From: an uncultured Oscillospiraceae bacterium
GTDB taxonomy: Bacteria; Bacillota_A; Clostridia; Oscillospirales; Oscillospiraceae
Direction: 5' to 3'
Assembly: GCA_910579155.1 (NCBI GenBank)
Contig: CAJTTS010000124.1
Location: forward strand, 1 to 8,509
Length of the DNA stretch: 8,509 nucleotides
The position numbers and the translations under genes were made by a program. Below the pieces are notes generated by a model, which did no database searches, was not told where the DNA came from, and saw nothing but the letters and a program-made list of their open reading frames with translations. Below, piece after piece: positions 6,605 through 8,509 of the stretch. Within the stretch, counting starts at the first letter, position 1. Each line of letters starts with the position of its first letter.

Positions 6605-6646
6605 ATGGCAAAGCGCCGGGCCAACGGAGCAATGTCATTAAATTAA
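6605..6646 (+). pseudogene. Integrase 5' stub: ribosome binding site plus first eight codons
   Basis: A strong ribosome binding site (AAAGGAGG, 6588-6595) sits nine bases before an ATG that reads MAKRRANG. This matches the usual opening of many Clostridia phage-type integrases, which continue MAKRRANGEG and so on. After the eighth codon the reading changes to AMSLN and stops at 6646, so only the front of the gene remains and the rest was lost at a junction near 6628. The frame faces away from the integrase remnant at 3655-4053. It could be the missing front of that same gene, moved by an inversion, or a second element. As a free 13-residue peptide it has no assigned role. Confidence 0.5.
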
Positions 6647-6661
6647 GGATTTCCCGCACCC

Positions 6662-6713
6662 GAAAAAAACGCCCACCCCCTTTTGCTTCTTAAAAAGGGG
6701 GTGGCGTTTTTTT
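6662..6713. terminator. Strong bidirectional intrinsic terminator
   Basis: The arm CACCCCCTTTT pairs exactly with AAAAGGGGGTG and extends with CGC/GCG past one bulged C. The stem is flanked by seven A on the left and seven T on the right, so it works on both strands. It separates the integrase stub from the S-layer-homology fragment and would end transcripts coming from either side. Confidence 0.93.
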
Positions 6714-6753
6714 ATCGCCTATATGTTGTCAAGACGGCGAAAGCCGCCCGGAT

Positions 6754-7089
6754 TTATTTTCCCATAGCGCGATACAGAAACGTAACAATCTGCCCACGGG
6801 TACAGGTTGCGGCGGGAGAGAAATTACCGTCACCGGTTCCGCTTGTGATGTTCTTCTCAACTGCCCAAGCCACAGCTTGCGCATAGTCTGCATTGGCAGG
6901 AACGTCATCAAAATCGGCTTTGCCAGCAGGCGCAGGGCTTCCCGCCGCTTTCCACATATATTCCACAGTCATGGCTCGGGTGCAGTCAGTATTTGCTCCG
7001 AAAGTGGAACCAGACACCAAGCCCTTTTCAGCGGCCCACAGTGCCGCTTTGTAGAAATAATCGGCGGTCTTAACATCAGTAAATTTCCA
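6754..7089 (-). pseudogene. C-terminal S-layer-homology (SLH) repeat fragment
   Basis: The frame begins just after a TAA (7090-7092) and encodes about 111 residues with two SLH-like repeats. The first reads KFTDVKTADYFYKAALWAAEKGLVSG and continues to TRAMTVEYMWKAAGSP. The second reads FDDVPANADYAQAVAWAVEKNITSG and ends TRGQIVTFLYRAMGK before its stop. SLH repeats anchor proteins to secondary cell-wall polymers and normally come as part of a large secreted protein with a signal peptide. Neither the signal nor the body of the protein is present, and the only possible starts are internal (TTG at 7020 or later ATGs). I read it as the tail left after a deletion. The flanking terminator at 6662-6713 is probably its own. 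Confidence 0.8.
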
Positions 7090-7140
7090 TTAGAGAACAT
7101 TTAACAGATTACCCCTATTCCCAAAGATATGGGGACTTCT

Positions 7141-7620
7141 TTACTGTCCGGCCTGATATTTTTCTATTACCGCCTTTATCTTCTCCCTGGCCCGTATGAC
7201 CGAATGCCTGATTGACTGCGGCCTACAATGCTCCATCTCACCAATCTGGCGGTAGTTGAGGTCATACTCATGATAGAGCAGAAAGCGCCGTCGCTGGATT
7301 TCCGGGAGCGCGGCAATAGCTCTATTGAGTAGTTCCCGCTGTTCCACGTCAAAAATCAATTCCTCAACACTTTTTGGAACTCTGAACGCTCGGTTATAGA
7401 GTGTTTCATCCCACAAATCCGAATGTTCCTGGTGTCGCCAATCGGATTGTTGCAGATTGCGGTTCTTGCGCTCCATTTGACGAAATTCTATGAAAAACGG
7501 TTCTGATACCTCCAAATCGTAAAATTCATCCTGCCCGTCCGTAAAGCTGATGAAATACGCCGTTTTACCATCGCCACGGACTTCCGTTCGAAGCGTATAG
7601 ACCTTATCCATGAACGTCAT
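7141..7620 (-). CDS. Sigma-70 region-4-like protein of integrative elements (Tn916 Orf7-like)
   Basis: This 159-residue protein has a variable N-terminal half and a clear sigma region-4 helix-turn-helix at about residues 93-155 (LLNRAIAALPEIQRRRFLLYHEYDLNYRQIGEME, then QSIRHSVIRAREKIK). No region 2 for -10 recognition is visible, so it is not a complete ECF sigma factor. Such proteins are common in Clostridia conjugative elements, in the position of Tn916 Orf7, where they promote expression of mobility genes. The ATG at 7620 is supported by AGGAGG eight bases upstream; an internal ATG at 7611 has no such site. A perfect terminator hairpin lies directly before this ribosome binding site, so expression probably needs readthrough from the upstream gene. 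The rest of the element (excisionase, integrase) is not found downstream. Confidence 0.82.
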   Translation of the reverse strand: MTFMDKVYTLRTEVRGDGKTAYFISFTDGQDEFYDLEVSEPFFIEFRQMERKNRNLQQSDWRHQEHSDLWDETLYNRAFRVPKSVEELIFDVEQRELLNRAIAALPEIQRRRFLLYHEYDLNYRQIGEMEHCRPQSIRHSVIRAREKIKAVIEKYQAGQ

Positions 7621-7637
7621 GTGCCCGTCCTCCTACG

Positions 7638-7674
7638 AAAAAGCTGGGTGAGAGGACTTGACCTCTCACCCAGC
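7638..7674 (-). terminator. Terminator/attenuator between the two sigma-like genes
   Basis: On the minus strand GCTGGGTGAGAGG (7674-7662) and its exact complement (7655-7643) form a 13-bp stem with a six-base loop, followed by five T (7642-7638). Four bases later comes the AGGAGG of the next gene. The hairpin ends transcripts of the 7702-8130 gene unless they read through, and leaves no room for a promoter between it and the next start. Confidence 0.9.
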
Positions 7675-7701
7675 AGCCCGTGGGGACGTGCGATTTTGGA
7701 G

Positions 7702-8130
7702 TTACCCTTGAAATTTCTTCAATTTCTTTTTCAGTACAGCTATCCGCTTATAAATGGCGTCCGTGGACAGGTGGACGAGTATGGCGATTTCATTGGTGGA
7801 GTACCCATTCATTTTCAGCAAAGCAATTTGCAGGGTGAGCTTGTCCACCGTCAGCAGGGCTTTGAGCAGTTCCGCATTTTCAATATCATTCAGCAGATCT
7901 TCCACTGTGTAAATCTCGGCTGGCGCTTCACTTCCAGCAACGCTATCAAGGTATGTACCCGTGTCCTGCAATTTCTCATAAAAGCGCCTGTCCGAATTGA
8001 ACATAGCCCTGTCCCAAAGGCGAAGCTGTCCAATGGTGCTTTCATCCATGCCGCAGGCCCGCAGCACCTTTTCTTCAGCCAGCTTCCAACGCTGCCATTT
8101 GCGTTCTTCCCTGCCATGATTGTATGGCAT
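7702..8130 (-). CDS. HTH sigma-like regulatory protein of integrative elements (Tn916 Orf8-like)
   Basis: The 142-residue protein starts MPYNHGREERKWQRWKLAEEK and ends in a helix-turn-helix resembling sigma region 4 (about residues 97-141: LTLQIALLKMNGYSTNEIAILVHLSTDAIYKRIAVLKKKLKKF). The highly charged N-terminus and the segment FNSDRRFYEKLQDTGTYLD are typical of a family carried by Clostridia integrative and conjugative elements, usually beside a second sigma-like gene, as here. Its likely role is transcription control of the element, alone or with the 7141-7620 product. The ATG at 8130 is set by AGGAGG eight bases upstream. That ribosome binding site is partly inside a 13-bp hairpin (8142-8172), so translation is probably regulated. 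A GC-rich hairpin and a leader peptide lie further upstream. Confidence 0.8.
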   Translation of the reverse strand: MPYNHGREERKWQRWKLAEEKVLRACGMDESTIGQLRLWDRAMFNSDRRFYEKLQDTGTYLDSVAGSEAPAEIYTVEDLLNDIENAELLKALLTVDKLTLQIALLKMNGYSTNEIAILVHLSTDAIYKRIAVLKKKLKKFQG

Positions 8131-8193
8131 GGCCGTTTCCTCCTATCTGAATTTTTTGGAAATTCAGATAGGCCGGAGGACTGCGGCAACGGC
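8131..8193 (-). promoter_or_regulatory. Shine-Dalgarno-sequestering hairpin before the HTH sigma-like gene
   Basis: On the minus strand CCTATCTGAATTT (8172-8160) pairs perfectly with AAATTCAGATAGG (8154-8142). The last bases of the second arm belong to the AGGAGG ribosome binding site (8144-8139). An outer pairing GCCGTT (8193-8188) with AACGGC (8137-8132) could close the stem just before the ATG, and a nearby CCTCC (8179-8175) is a second anti-Shine-Dalgarno. Translation would need this structure to open. Confidence 0.6.
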
Positions 8194-8214
8194 ATAACCA
8201 ATAACGGACAGAAA

Positions 8215-8249
8215 ATGCGCCCGCACAGTGTTGTACTGTGCGGGCGCAT
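8215..8249 (-). terminator. GC-rich terminator-like hairpin in the leader
   Basis: ATGCGCCCGCACAGT (8215-8229) and its exact complement (8235-8249) form a 15-bp stem with a five-base loop. On the minus strand it is followed by only three or four T, so it is a weak terminator or a pausing/attenuation element. It sits between the leader peptide (8317-8364) and the HTH sigma-like gene. Confidence 0.65.
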
Positions 8250-8316
8250 GAAATAACATCGTTCTCAATGTACTGACAAATTTCACATTTCTGGCCGGAG
8301 TAATCCGTTGATAGGG

Positions 8317-8364
8317 TTATGCTTTTTTTGACAAGTCAGGTAGAACAGGGATAAAAAAGGACAT
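8317..8364 (-). CDS. Putative 15-residue leader peptide
   Basis: The short frame MSFFIPVLPDLSKKA is preceded by GGGAGG seven bases before its ATG (8377-8372) and ends in TAA. It is followed by a terminator-like hairpin and then the sequestered ribosome binding site of the HTH sigma-like gene. This layout resembles the leader-peptide attenuators of mobile elements, such as the orf12 leader before tet(M) in Tn916, though the peptide itself is not one I recognise. A 7-bp inverted repeat (AAGGACA 8357-8363, TGTCCTT 8389-8395) places the leader's own ribosome binding site in a loop. The peptide is likely a sensor of ribosome speed rather than a product with its own activity. Confidence 0.45.
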   Translation of the reverse strand: MSFFIPVLPDLSKKA

Positions 8365-8446
8365 GACGATACCTCCCGGATACCGCCGTGTCCTTAAAAA
8401 TGGGCGACTTTAACACACCCTCCGTTTTCCATTTTTTCAAAAGAAA

Positions 8447-8483
8447 GCGGCGGCCTTGAAATTTGTTATTTCAAAACCGCCGC
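8447..8483 (-). terminator. Terminator of an upstream minus-strand gene beyond the right edge
   Basis: GCGGCGG (8447-8453) pairs with CCGCCGC (8477-8483) and TTGAAAT (8456-8462) with ATTTCAA (8468-8474), separated by a two-by-two internal loop. On the minus strand the stem is followed by TTTCTTTT. It probably ends a gene just outside the window, and it separates that gene from the leader and sigma-like module. Confidence 0.7.
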
Positions 8484-8509
8484 AAGCAAAATGTTTTGCA
8501 AATACGCGC

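Noticed and set aside
5262..6738. 11-base repeat GTCAAGACGGC at 5262-5272 (minus) and 6728-6738 (plus), considered as attachment sites
   Set aside because: Inverted 11-base matches are expected several times by chance in a window this size, and the flanks do not match.
7621..8256. 211-residue plus-strand frame opposite the sigma-like gene
   Set aside because: It is antisense to a gene with a clear HTH and ribosome binding site, and passes through three strong hairpins.
8328..8356. Plus-strand promoter-like TTGACA followed 16 bases later by GATAAA
   Set aside because: There is no plus-strand gene downstream, the -10 is poor, and the bases are better explained as the minus-strand leader peptide codons.
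1..8509. CRISPR array
   Set aside because: No regularly spaced direct repeats with unique spacers were seen on either strand.

Overview
The window reads as a gut-type, GC-rich Clostridia genome (Oscillospiraceae-like). The grounds are the alanine/glycine heptad-repeat partner of an MMPL exporter, an HxlR-controlled pair of flavodoxin-fold reductases, a C-terminal S-layer-homology fragment of the Clostridia kind, and ICE-type sigma-like proteins. The genus is an inference from gene style, not a measurement.

Layout. (1) 1-3577, plus strand: a two-gene export operon. It holds the C-terminal 531 residues of an MMPL/RND-type transporter (5' end outside the window), overlapping by 4 bases a secreted or anchored YhgE-like heptad-repeat protein. 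It closes with a strong terminator at 3542-3577. Fused to that terminator is a degenerate 3' half of an initiator tRNA-fMet (3497-3541), which looks like an integration scar. (2) 3578-4126: a tyrosine-integrase corpse on the minus strand, with its N-terminus and most of its catalytic domain missing. (3) 4127-5703: an apparently intact redox module. Two NAD(P)H:FMN-reductase-like genes (minus) diverge from an HxlR regulator (plus) across overlapping promoters and a palindromic operator candidate. (4) 5704-6604: about 900 bases with no convincing gene, but with several nested inverted repeats and a short recurring motif; it may hold one or more structured RNAs or relics of a repeat element. It ends at a ribosome binding site and the first eight codons of another integrase start, followed by a strong terminator at 6662-6713. 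(5) 6754-7089, minus: an S-layer-homology tail with no N-terminus. (6) 7141-8509, minus: a mobile-element regulatory module resembling the Orf7/Orf8 region of Tn916-like elements. In transcription order it has an upstream terminator, a 15-codon leader peptide, a GC-rich terminator-like hairpin, a hairpin that buries the Shine-Dalgarno of an HTH sigma-like gene, that gene, a perfect 13-bp terminator hairpin directly against the next ribosome binding site, and a second sigma-like gene.

How it fits together. The window is a mosaic: a chromosomal export operon ending at a tRNA-derived attachment scar, then remains of at least one, probably two, integrative elements. The redox module survives between two integrase fragments. 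The most interesting live biology is the RNA-level control in region 6. Each of the two sigma-like genes has a terminator in front of it, and one also has a sequestered ribosome binding site. That arrangement suggests staged readthrough control of an element's regulators. The most unexplained stretch is 5704-6604.
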